From the NCBI RefSeq assembly GCF_000003815.2, contig NC_049987.1, positions 22,330,956 to 22,394,955 on the forward strand: 64,000 bases of DNA, read 5' to 3'. Shown here one piece after another: positions 12,130 through 24,000 of the stretch (positions are counted from its first letter, which is position 1; the number at the start of each line of letters is the position of its first letter). The notes beneath the pieces were generated by a model. It saw only the letters and a list, made by a program, of their open reading frames with translations. It was not told where the DNA came from and searched no databases. The DNA comes from Branchiostoma floridae. Taxonomy: Eukaryota > Chordata > Leptocardii > Amphioxiformes > Branchiostomatidae. A program made the translations under genes and the position numbers.

Positions 12130-12500
12130 CGAAGAAACTGGAAATAGTTGGCAGATGCCAGTTGAAACGCTTTAGGAACTTTATTTGTTCAGTGGATTAT
12201 AGTGGTAAGAAATATGCATGCTGGACTAAATCCTACGGCTGTCCACATAGAGTAGGAGCAGTAATATATATGAATAATAGCTTACCATACGTTAATCAGG
12301 AAAGAAACTTAAAAAATGGTTGGCAGATGACATTCGAAACGTCTTACGTAGGAAGTTCAACTTGTTCAGCAAGGGATCTGAAAATAGATGGCAAATGTAA
12401 TTTGAAACGCCTTAGGAAGTTCAACTTGTTCAGTTACGTTGCAGTGACTTATAGCAGTAAGAAATATCGATTGCCGGCATATATGTCTCCGCGTTACAAC
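12130..12500. repeat. Degenerate tandem repeat, three copies
   Basis: Segments with TTGGCAGATGCCAGTTGAAA, TGGTTGGCAGATGACATTCG and TAGATGGCAAATGTAATTTG, each followed by CGCCTTAGGAAGTTCAACTT-like sequence. The 171-codon frame across them (12087-12602) follows from the repeat and has no domain. Confidence 0.7.
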
Positions 12501-12585
12501 AACTATCTTGACTGCCGAACCCTGCGGCGTAACTCGTTCATATACATCTACCTTCTCGTATGTCTTCACTGGCTCCTTTTAAGAG

Positions 12586-13770
12586 GACAATGTTTCATAT
12601 GAACTTCAAAGAAACTTAAAAGTACTTCATGTTTTGAACGTCCCTTCGTGTGCAGGAGACGATAAATCTTAAACACTCACTGCGAGCCTCTGCAATGATA
12701 AACTACCTTTACAGTGTTATATTTGGTATCATGGGGAAAATACACTTCCGGTGTGCAAACTACTTACGAAAATGTATGTATTTCAAAGTAGGGACTCAAA
12801 AGTAGTTTCGTTGGAAAGATTTGTTAACTGGCTGACTCTATCCACTTAAGATGACAATGTTTTATATGAACTTCAAAGAAACTTAAAAGCATTTCATTTT
12901 GAACGTCCCTTCGTGTGCAGGAGACGATACGTCTTAAACACTCACTGCGAGCCTCTGCAACAATAAACTACCTGACAGTGTTATATTTGGTATCATGGGG
13001 AAAATACCCTCCCGGTGTGCAAACTACTTACGAAAATGTATGTATTTCAAAGTAGGGACTCAAAAGTAGTTTCGTTGGGAAGATTTGTTAACTGGCTGCA
13101 CTCCTACTACCTAAGATGACAATGTTTTATATGAACTTCAAAGAAACTTAAAAGTACTCCATGTTTTGAACGTCCCTTTGTGTACATCAGACGATAGATC
13201 TTAAACACTAACTACGAGTCTCTGCAATAATAAACTACCTGTACAGTGTTATGTTTGGTATCATGCGGAAACTACCTTTCCGGTGTAAAAACTACTTACG
13301 AAAATGTATGTATTTCAAAGAAGGGTCTCAAAAGTAGTTGGAAAGATTTGTTAACTGGCTTCTCTCTATTTACCTAAGAGGACAATGTTTCATATGAGCT
13401 TCAAAGAAACTTAAAAGTAGTCCATGTTTTGAACGTCCCCTCGCGTACAGAAGACAATAGATCTTAAACACTCACTGCCAGCCTCTGCAAACGTAAACTA
13501 CCTGTACATGTTTATATTTGGTATCATGGGGAAAATATCCTTCCTGTGTAAAAACTACGTGCGAAAATGTATGTATTTCAAAGTAGGGACTCAAAAGTAG
13601 TTTCGTTGGAAAGATTTGTTAACTGGTTGCACTCTATCTACTAAGAGGACAATGTTTTATATGAACTTCAAAGAAACTTAAAAGTACTCCATGTTTTGAA
13701 CGTCCCCTCGCGTACAGTAGACAATAGATCTTGAACACTCTCTGACAGCCTCTGCAATAATAAACTACCT
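12586..13770. repeat. Tandem array, 4.5 units of about 265 bp
   Basis: GACAATGTTT(T/C)ATATGA begins units at 12586, 12853, 13118, 13381 and 13648 (steps 267, 265, 263, 267). Units share GAACGTCCCTTCGTGT, TAAACTACCT, GGTATCATGGGGAAAATA and AAAATGTATGTATTTCAAAG. The last unit is cut near 13770. Confidence 0.93.
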
Positions 13771-14079
13771 TGGATCAACCCACAGAGACACGACGCGTCA
13801 TGTGATACACGAAACTACCTCGTTCATCATTCTTCTCTCCCACACACTGTGATAAAACTGATGCTGTATTAGTCCTTATGGACTGGAGTGTGGAGATGCG
13901 CCAGGTGGTTATAGCATCTCATCTTCTCTTTAGGAAAATCTAGGCTCAGATACAGACGCCTCTAACATATGCATTACAGTATTTCGTTCCTTTGATGTTC
14001 CCACATATCATCATCTAGTGTGATATACCTAGCTGCGAATGGCCGTTTGTTGGAGGTGACTGACTGATAAGCTTTAGCA

Positions 14080-15720
14080 CAATGTATTAGAAAGACGTAA
14101 AGTAAACATGTTCTTGGCAAGCATATCTCTTACCAGTACCGGCCTCATGCAACATTCTAGATAGCCATGTATGGTAGTGTTATTGACATACAGAATTATA
14201 GTAAACTTGTTCTTGGAAACATCTCTCTTTGATTCCAGTAGCGGCCTCAGACAACCCGTTAGATAGCCGTATATGGTAGTGTTATTGACATAAAGTATAG
14301 TAAACTTGTTCTTGGGAAAGATATCTCTTACCAGTAGCGGCCTCATACAACCCTTAGATAGCCACATATGGTAGTGTCATTGAAATGTAGTATCTGTATT
14401 CAGTAACATCTTCCCTCAGCCTCTACTGCGTAGGCAGTTTCTCATCGTTATACAGTATCTTCACCCAGCAGCGACCTTAACTACATCTGTAGAGGCCCAT
14501 ATAATGATATACGTATGTGGTGATGTTACTGTCATACAGTTTTTTTTGTACCAGTACCTGTCTTAGTCATTACAGTAGAAAATTGTGTGATATAGTGTTA
14601 TTGATATACACTATCTTTAACTGATGTTGGTCTCTACCACTTCTGTGGTGGCAGTTTGTAGTACTAGTAGTGTTATTGACATACAGTATCTTTAACTGAT
14701 GCCTCTATCACTTCTGTGGTGGCAGTTTTTAGTAGTGTTATTGACATACACTATCTTTTACCAGTGCCAGCCTCTACTGCAACTATACATGTTCGTGGTA
14801 GTTTGTAGTAGTGTTATTGACATATCTTTTTCCATTGATTATACCACCATGTCTCACTAGAAGCGACCCCCGTCACTTCTGTAGAGAGCCCTGTGTATTA
14901 TAGTTATTGACATACAGCATTCCTTACTAGAAGGGGCCATAGCCATTACTGTAGAGAACCGTATGTATACAGTAGTACCATTGATACACACCATGTCTCA
15001 CTCGAAGTGGCCCCAGCCATTGCTGTAGAGTACCGTGTGTAGTAGTGCCATTGATATTCACCATGTCTGAATAGAAGGCTCCAACCAGCATTATTGTACA
15101 GGACAGTTTGTCATACATGTCACTGACGGAGGACTTTGTGTGGCAGTATTGTTGACATACATGGCCTTTAACTAGTGTCGTCCTTTATGTTTACGCCTAC
15201 CTCACAGGGCAGTTTGTAGTAGTGTTATTGATGTATAGTTTCGTTAGTCCATACTAGCCTGAGTCACTTTTGTGTAGTATAGTGCTATTGACACACAGTA
15301 TTCCTCACTAGAAGCGGCCCCAGCTATGACTGTAGTATAGCTATTGACAAACGTTATCTCGTATCAGAATCAGCATCAGCATCGGCGACTGTTGTGCTAG
15401 TATCAGCCTCAGTCACTGACGAAGAGAATTTTGTGTAGCGACTACTTCACAGGACAGTTCGTGTATATAGTTTCTTTAGTCGATACCAGCCCGAGTCACT
15501 TCTGTGTGTAGTATAGTGCGATGGACATACACTATTCCTCACTAGAAGTGGCCTTAGCCATTACTATTGAGAAACGTATATAAAAAGCTATTGATATACA
15601 CCCTGTCTCACTAGAAGCGGCCCCAGCCATGACTGTAGTATTGCTATTGACAAACGTTATCTTATACCAGAATCAGCATCAGCGACTGTAGTGAGGCATC
15701 AGCCTGACGTGTGCACGAGA
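14080..15720. repeat. Highly degenerate tandem array, roughly 75-130 bp units
   Basis: GTAGTGTTATTGACATACAG or close variants recur more than a dozen times, alternating with AGCGGCC(C/T)CAGCCA-like and CTGTAGAGA(A/G)CCGT words. Unit length varies, indicating an old array with many internal changes. Confidence 0.85.
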
Positions 15721-15889
15721 TAGGTCCCTGTGATGATACATGCCGCCGACGGTACATTTGCGCCTTAATACATCGCCTCCATTAAATTCTCCTCCTCGCC
15801 ACTAGCGCCAGATCCTTGTTGAGCACGCCTTGGGCCACAGTTCGCCACGCGTGAGTGGTGCAGCAGGAGATGGAGTGTCTCGGCCTGGA

Positions 15890-16700
15890 GGTTGGAGTAC
15901 AGGATGTATTGCTATGAAATCCGCCAGGCGTCCGCGAAGTTTGTCATGGTCTCCGTGGTGCTGGGTTTAAGTTCTTCATATTTTCAGCTAGAACTTACCA
16001 ACCTTCCCTCAGCCGAGACGGGGGCCAATACCGACTGCCAAGCACCTTTGACCCTTTGCCGACGTCAAACTTCCGATCCGGATGTGTTTTGGGTCATTTC
16101 AACTTGAGAAGGATCAGAGGACTGATCGAAAGCTTGTTGGTAAGCTCTTTATTTTGTGCACGGATAAAAAGTCTTAAAATTGTAACATAGAGATGGTCCA
16201 TTGCACTCCGAGGTTTGGAGTGACACAGATGAAGTTCAAGAGCTCGCAGGACTACATTACATTGAAATCCGCCAGGCGTCCGTGAAGTTTGTCATGGTCT
16301 TCCTGGTGTAGAATTTACCTTCTTCACATTCTCAACTAGAGATAGTCCGCGGATTGTAGCGATGCAGATGTAATGTGAGAGTTAACAGAAACCCGTATAG
16401 TTTGTCATAATCTCCTTCCTGTAAAGTGAGAGTTCTTCATCTAGGAGATCTGCAGCTGTAGAAATAGCTAGAGGTGGACTATCGGATCCCGAAGGTTGGA
16501 GCATTGAGGTATCGCGGGAGAGCTGGATCGCTCTCTTACATCCCAGGCGCAAGTTCTTATTCATCTGTTATCAGTTATAGATCGACTATCGAATCCCGGA
16601 GAATGGAGTGTGGGCTATAAAGTGTGAAAGCCGCTGGAGCGCCCAGGGAGTTTGTCATGGTCACGTTAGAGTACAGATTAGGTTCCTCATCTTTTCAAGT
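15890..16700. repeat. Degenerate repeats with CCGCCAGGCGTCCG
   Basis: GAAATCCGCCAGGCGTCCG occurs near 15915 and 16264, each followed by AAGTTTGTCATGGTCT and a TTCTTCA(T/C)ATT(T/C)TCA stretch. Weaker copies follow near 16385 and 16620. Spacing is about 120-350 bp. Confidence 0.75.
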
Positions 16701-16754
16701 GTTGCGAATGAGGCATTACTTCATCCGCTAAAGACGGTCCATTGCTCCCCTGAG

Positions 16755-17425
16755 GTTGGCGAGCTGGAGATATCGTCCAAGAGCTGCTCTGCCTTATGGG
16801 CTTCCCGTGAAGTTCACATTCTTTGCTTTTGAAGTCTTAGACTTAGTGTTTGGCAAAGTTAACATCCAAAATTGACTATTTGATACCCGATGCTGTATGG
16901 CTTTAGAAGAAATCCGAATGCAGCAGAGCGTCCATAGACCCTGAGGTGTACTTGTAGTTCTTGTCCGTCATACTTAGAAGTCTCTAGTGTGTCCAAGAGC
17001 TGTTCTGCCTTATGGCCTTCATGCACGTGAAGTTCATGTTCTTTGCTTTTGAAGTCTTAGATTTCATCCAAACATGAACTATGTGATACTCGATGCTGCA
17101 TGGCAAAAGAAGAAATCTGAATGCTACAGAGCGTCCACGGAGTACCCTAAGGTCTACTTGATGTGTAGTACTTGTCCGTCATACTTGGATGTCGCAAGTT
17201 TGTCTAAGAGCAAGTTTGTCTTCATGCAAGTTCATGTTCTTTGCTTTTGAAGTCTTAGAAACTGGCAAAGTTTTCATCCCAAAATGGACTATGTGGTACT
17301 CGATGCTGTATGTCTGGAGAAGAAATCTGGATGCTGTACGTAGAGCGTCCGCAGAGTGCCCTAAGGTCTACTTGATGTGTAGTACTTGTCAGTCTCAAGT
17401 GTGTGCCACTGTGAGGGGACGTTAT
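16755..17425. repeat. Tandem array, three units of about 200-220 bp
   Basis: TTCTTTGCTTTTGAAGTCTT occurs near 16820, 17040 and 17239. Units also share AGAAGAAATC(T/C)G, CAGAGCGTCC and ACTTGTCCGTCATACTT. Contiguous with the preceding array. Confidence 0.85.
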
Positions 17426-17853
17426 CGCTTCTGGCTGGAGTACTGACTGGAGTGCCGCTGATATTGAGAACAGATAAGAACCCGCAGGACTTGGAATTCT
17501 TTCCTTGACATTGGTTCAAGTACGCCATCAGCCGTGGTAATGGAGGGGCATGTTAGGGCACAGATGCCCCTCGGTGTAGACAAAAGAGAGACAAATGTGT
17601 AATACAAGAAGTTTAAATTGAACACAAGGATAGAAAAGTACCATCGTCATCATTATACAAGTTCTCCGTTTTCTTCATATCATTTTATTGTTATGAAAAT
17701 TTTGGAGACAGACGAGGTAAATTTTTGTCCATCCTAACACGCATATTTCCGTCCATGAATGGGGACGGGTCCTGAAGATTGCCCTGAAACCAAGGGAGTC
17801 ATACGTGCAGTCCGTTTATTATATTTTTAAAATGTTGTACCTGTTTATTGCAG
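17426..17853. other. Unique sequence leading into exon a
   Basis: No repeat recognised. The pyrimidine-rich stretch CCTGTTTATTGCAG at 17840-17853 is the acceptor for exon a. Confidence 0.5.
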
Positions 17854-18001
17854 ACCCTCCCACAGTGACGGTATCCCGGCCACAGATCACAGTAGTAGAG
17901 GGAGGCTCCGCAAATCTGAGTTGTGTGGTGGACAGTAACCCGGTCTCTCACATCACGTGGTCCCGACTGGGCGATCATATGCCGCCCAGGCTGGAAATCA
18001 G
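17854..18001 (+). CDS. Exon a: first half of Ig1
   Basis: Acceptor TTTATTGCAG precedes the exon and donor GTACGT follows at 18002. It enters in phase 1, completing a split Tyr codon whose first base lies in an unseen upstream exon, and leaves in phase 2 inside an Arg codon. It encodes residues 1-49: the YPP linker, the strand with [11 protein letters not shown] (C24), and the ITWSR core tryptophan. A linker at its very start implies at least one more domain upstream. Confidence 0.88.
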
Positions 18002-21000
18002 GTACGTAGTAATACTAGTTGTATCTTCTTTATTCAGTTGAGGCAACCGCCTTCAGCTTAGCGGAGCTTTTGTTGCCTATATATACGGGATAAGTCTACT
18101 GCGAGGTTGAATGAGGACAAAAATTGATTGTTGTAGCGTTTATGGAGGGACGGGTGAGAAGTAAAGCTGTACATGTATCTGAATCTTGAAGTTTTCGAGG
18201 TTGGGGCTGAGACCTACCTCTGCTGGTCCACTCTTTAGCTGTCCGCTCTTTAGCCGTTCTGGAAAAGAAGGAATGTTGTCTGTAACTGGTTCGGCTAGTG
18301 GGCACTGAACTGGTAGCAAGCTGAGTGGGTACGTCTGGGGGTAGGCTATACTATAAAACTAAGTACTATAGTGTCTGCAGCCATTCCCCTAACCCCAACC
18401 CTAACCCCGGTATCTAAGGTATATTCTAACATTACCTAGAGATGGCTGAGTATATGGCCAAGTCGTCTATTTGGCAATGGTACAAGAATTTTCATTAGGC
18501 TAGAGACCTTCACCCTTCACTGCCACAGTTGCCATCCGGCCTTGGGTGACGTCTGACAGTGACGTCACATGCGGCTATCCCATATGGCGCTCTACCGTTA
18601 ACGCGTTGGCTAGCCGCCATATTGCAATCAGTGCTGTAATAACAGGATAGGTTGCGTCTCTAATGGGCAGGCATCTATGTAAATGGTATATAAGTTACAA
18701 ACTGGATCAATACAACTTGGCAAAAGAAATACACCACGACAGGCATTTCTAGCGATTTTTCGTCACTTATCCTTAGCTGTTTTCAGTGATATGCAAGACT
18801 GGGGACACTAACCAACCTAAGGAGCCGGATTCAAACAGCATAACAAAGCAAATGGATAGTCTTTAGCCATGTGCCATCACATACAGCAGCGTCATGGGTA
18901 CACTTTCAGCGTCTAGACATCAGAAGTGCGTGCAATTATAGGAACTACCTCATTCATTCTGTCTGTAACATTTGGCCTTCCTTGAAGACAATAGAGATGA
19001 GTGACAGAGTACCATCTGTCGTAGCTTCTATCTTTTCCTGGTCATACTGGGATCGTGTGGCGTGACTGTGGGGGTGTTTGGCCCAGAACCCAGAGGTCCT
19101 GGGTTCAAATCCTGTCATACTGTACATGGCACTTTCACAAGATTCACGACTTTCCTTACTCACCTCTGGAGTAAAAAAAAAATGGGTACCTGACTTCGGT
19201 TGGAGTGGAGAGCGGTGGGCTCCGCCTTCCAATACCGTGCCCTAAACACAGTGAGGAACAACCCGCTACCTCTACGGTCTTAAAAAGGCTATTGAACCAC
19301 CTTTTAGTTAACCTTTCATTGGCTGATCTTGTAAGTGCAAGGTGGAAGAAACAGAAACAGAATCTGGTGTTGATGCCATCTGGGCTTTTTTCCATGCTAT
19401 TTCCATAATCTCAGCATAGCAGTTGTGCTGAACTGAATAAACGTTATTTTACAATACAGCACGCTGACAATTAGCGTCGAGATGGGTTTTTTTTAAGTCC
19501 TGTAAGTGTCTGATGCTTGATGTTCCAGAGGCCAGGAGTTACACATCCCTGTGGTGTCCCGGACCGACAGCAGCACGTACTAAGTTTGCAAGTACATAGT
19601 ATAAGACACAGAACCTTTGCTGATGTCGCCTGTGTTTGGTGTTCCAGAGGCCAGGAGCTGCACATCCCTGTGGTGTCCCGGACCGACAGCGGCACGTACC
19701 AGTGTGAGGCGGACAGCAGTGTGGGGCAGGGTGCCAGGGGACTCATCAACTTGAATGTTCTCTGTAAGTTTATATGTATTGTGGATGAGATTTATATATA
19801 CTGATGATGAGGTTTATGAGGTTCATATCATGACATATGTACTGTGGATCTGAATCATTCTATAGTTACTGCACACACTGAACAAGAGGCATGAAGCACA
19901 ATACCCGGGGCAAGGCAGAGGTTGTTAATGCCAGCCTGAGTATAGCCATTTGCACTATTGCATTCCCTAAACTTTGCGGATGTACCATTACCTTTAATTA
20001 CCATTACTAAACAGAGGCATATTTTCACTAGACGTTCATGCTTACAATATATTTTTCGCACCGTTTCTTCTTCGTCTCCAAATAAATGAGGTAAATTACT
20101 TGTGCCAAAAAGCTGTCACCAAGGTAACTTAAGATTAATCTTTATTGCACACCAATCGTAATGGGTACAGTGTCAGGCAAGTTTAGGCTAGAGCAGTACA
20201 TGTACAAAACATCAAGATTAATATCCATGCAAATGGCATAATAGCACTAACACTATATACCTGGAGGTGCGTCAGACACCCTGTGGCGTTCGATTAAATA
20301 ATGTAGCAACCGGCAGCTAGAAGAGAACCCAACCCGTCATACGCATGTAAGTTTAATCAAGTAAGAATCAACAGAGCAGTAGTTTGTTAGGCTAGACGAT
20401 GTGAATGTAAACATTGTGTATTTGGTTGCCTAATGTTACCTTTCTTTTTTGTATCCTTTCGTCTTCTTCATAGAAAATAATTAAGGGTTAATGACCCGCC
20501 CCGAGGTGTATATGGTGTCATAACGCCTGGGCCTTTGCTATAACCACCAAATAGAACCATTTCCACTTACAGTCTTTACTTATTCTTTCTTCTCTAGCAT
20601 ATGATTCACTCCTTTTGATTGGCCAATGCCTGCATATCCCTTACTTTCAGATTTGCATCGACACCAGTTGGTGCAAATTCTGACCAATCAGAAGGAGCGA
20701 TACACACCGGGCTGGCCGGAATCTATGTGTTACGGCGTCAGAACCAACATTGAACGGGGCCTTCTGGTTGGTCCACGGCGCCTGGCTATATGATAGTACT
20801 CTTTCACAAGCAAGATAAAATATAAATCCATTTTTTAATGATTTTTCTGTTACAAACTAACGTCCCTAACGAACGCCCTCCCCTTGCTAGATAGTTTGCA
20901 CGGACAGATCTCATTTGATAGACACGGAGTTGATTGGGTCTGATATTGTGCACCACCTGTGGGCATTATATAATCATTACGGTTTAAGTAGGTCTGACAT

Positions 21001-24000
21001 TCAATTTCAGAAAGTTCATCTGTCATGTCGCTTCTGCGCTGGCATCACTACTGTAACAGTTGTTCACGGTGGTGGAACAATCTACGGGAAATGGAGTCTG
21101 TTTGAAATCGTTTAGTGAGCAGGACGAACGAGTATGAGAGTCGTAGGCGCTTCTTACGAGTTTTTCTGATAAGCATTATTAAAGGTTAACGTTGCTGCCT
21201 TTCCAAGTATTTTACTTCATTAATGACTAATCTAAATTTAAGTCTATTCTTAAAATTGTCATGATCAACTCATTACAAGGATCGAGTGGTGTTTACATAC
21301 TCTAACAACTAGACCGTCGTTAGTTCAGATGACAGCGCCTAGGAATAAGACATTAATGTATGGTAGAGCATTATGATTTTTTCATGATCTTTTTAACATT
21401 GTCAATTTATTTCATTGTGTACCTATGTAAAATAAACATTTGCGAGTTTAACAATATCTTCACATCCTTTGCATATAAGTTCATAGTTAGGGTATAAAAT
21501 CTGCTCACCGACAGAGTCACTGATGAAAGGTAGTGTAGTAGGTACAACCTGAAAAGTCGAATCGTTTCCAAAAACATATTTATTTGCTTGAGTACCTGCC
21601 ATTTGGCGTACCATTATATTTAATTTCTCATGCAATTAGATAAACCATACATTATTGATTCCATCTGCCCTTATGTTCGTAACTGTTTTACGAAGCGAGA
21701 AGAAGTTGCACTTGTACAAACTAGAATGTATCAGCATATGTAGAGGTGATAATATGCCTTTTTCTTATATCAAAATTGTGCCTTATCACTAGCGCTACGA
21801 CCTGTACTTAGCTTGTTTGAGCACAAATGTACAATAAAGGTCATTCATTCATTCATTATAACCATTCTCATTATTAAGTGCTGTCTACTGTCTTCCTTGT
21901 AGACCCTTCCACGATCGCTAGGACATTTGACTCAGAGATGAGCGTCTTGTACGGCCAAGACGTCTTGCGGCTGGAGTGCGTGGCTGACGGGAACCCCAAA
22001 CCCCGGGTGTGGTGGAGGCGGAACGACACTAACGGTCTGTACGAGAACCCGCTCACCCTGTCTCCCATGGACTACAGGGCCGAGGGGCTGTACGAGTGCG
22101 TAGCGGACAACGACGCTTTCCCCGAGGCGAGAAGACGAACCAAAATTGATGTAATAGGTATGGACAGGGTCTTCTTTTTCATTATTAAGGCTAACGTCAC
22201 ATTTCCAAACCGGGGAACGACCGGGCTGTTTGTGGAAAGGAAAACATACACAAATAATGGCTACGACTATTCTCTTTACGGCTTGTTTAGTTTGGTGTCT
22301 TTTGTATTAAACTTTTCGTTCTCGAAAGCTGCCCTGTCGGGCCCCGGCTTGGAAATGTGACGTGGGCAAAAAGACAAACCAAAATTGATGTAATAGGTAT
22401 GGACAGGGTCTTCTTCTTCATCATTAAGTAGGCGGTGGATACGTCCGGAAGTGTTGCATGACGCAACTGCGAGATTGTTTGGGTGTGAAAAGGCAGAACA
22501 GATTAAAGCCGTGGCAATCCATAATTCACCCGACGCTCGATGGCGAACTGGGTAGTGTTATCGAACAACTCGGCAATTCCGGGGCCGGCAAATAAAAGTT
22601 GAGCATGCGACTTTCTCGGGAGGCCACGCTATAATTCCCCGGCAAAGATCAAACTGTAAAAGCAATATCATCGTGTCAGTGTAGGTCAGTGGATCGATGC
22701 AACACCCCGGCAGCACAACCGTTTATCACAAACTTGTCGGTGTTTTTTCTGTTTGTTGTTATGACCTAAGGCAGACCGGACGTTCTGAGCGAGCCGGCGG
22801 TGATATCCGTGTCGGAAGGCGAGCAGGTCGTCCTGACCTGTAACATCTCGGCTGACCCCGTGTCAGAGGTCACCTGGATCCTCAGGAGGCCCGACGGCGG
22901 CGAGGCCAGGTACAAGGTCGGGGAGACGGGTCACGTCAGGGTCACGGCGCATGCGGGAAGCGTCATGTGCAGCGAGTTGAGGATTGAGTCCACGTACGCG
23001 TCTGACGCTGGAGATTACATGTGCAAGGCAACGAACATCTTCGGGTCGGATCAACAGGAGTTCAGAGTCAGCGTCAAAGGTACAACTACAGTGCACGGTA
23101 AACTTGACACTCATCTTCGGCGACGAAGTACCTACTAAAATATCAGCACCATGGAAAGTGACCACAATTGTGATATATTCAAGGTTTAGTATTCATAACT
23201 ATAGCATTCGACACATTTTTAACTACTACTTGATTAGTTTTGATTATATATCGCGCATGACGGAGGGTGGGAAAACTTTGACCAAATTGCATAGTTTACT
23301 TGAAAGTTGATCTGTATCAGTAAGATATTACGAATCAGAGTTGAACTGCAACTTCCAACACAATTTTTGGGGCTGACCCACATCAGTCTCTGAACAACTT
23401 CAGTCTTTGTCAAGGAAGAGCAATCCACTGCTTCTGTCACGCCACGTTATGCCGATAGAACTGTTCAACCCTGGTCCAGAATGACTTTTACCGACACAGA
23501 TGAGATTTCAAGTCAACTGTTTAGTCTGATAAAATTCATCCGTCCATGTGCGATGCGTAATCAAAAGCAATCAAGAGTAAGTGATTAATATACACTATGC
23601 AAATTGAGCCTGCAAAGAGCTTGAATATAACACAAAAGGTGGTCGCTCTCCAAGGTGCTGATAGCCTGATAGTTCTTTGTTGCTAGAGGCGACAGTCTGT
23701 GTTGCTTTAAGGACGGTGACCAATTAGTTCTCGGGTACACATTCTTAAATTTTGGGGCATGATGATAAAGTACAAATCCTTTTATGAACATTCACAAAGA
23801 TTTGAAATACTTTACATGCGACACCCAGTAACGTTAGGTGACAGAGAAGGGAAAAAGCATGGACAATTCAGTTACGGCCTGAGGTGTGCGGATCTGCGGA
23901 TACCTAATTCTCTCTACTTGAAATATGAAAGAAATCTTTAAAGATTTTACAACGTCTTCTTACTATTTCATGACATGCAAAACACAACACCATAGTTTTT

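Noticed and set aside
12087-12602. 171-codon plus-strand frame
   Set aside because: It runs across three degenerate repeat copies and a neighbouring array, with no domain.
1-17853. Upstream Ig exons or signal peptide exon of the receptor
   Set aside because: No segment with Ig cysteine and tryptophan spacing plus a phase 1 donor was found by eye; they are probably outside the window, though a short exon could be missed.
22775-23079. Alternative exon d start at 22775
   Set aside because: It would require phase 2 entry, whereas exon c leaves in phase 1; the AG at 22769-22770 restores the frame.
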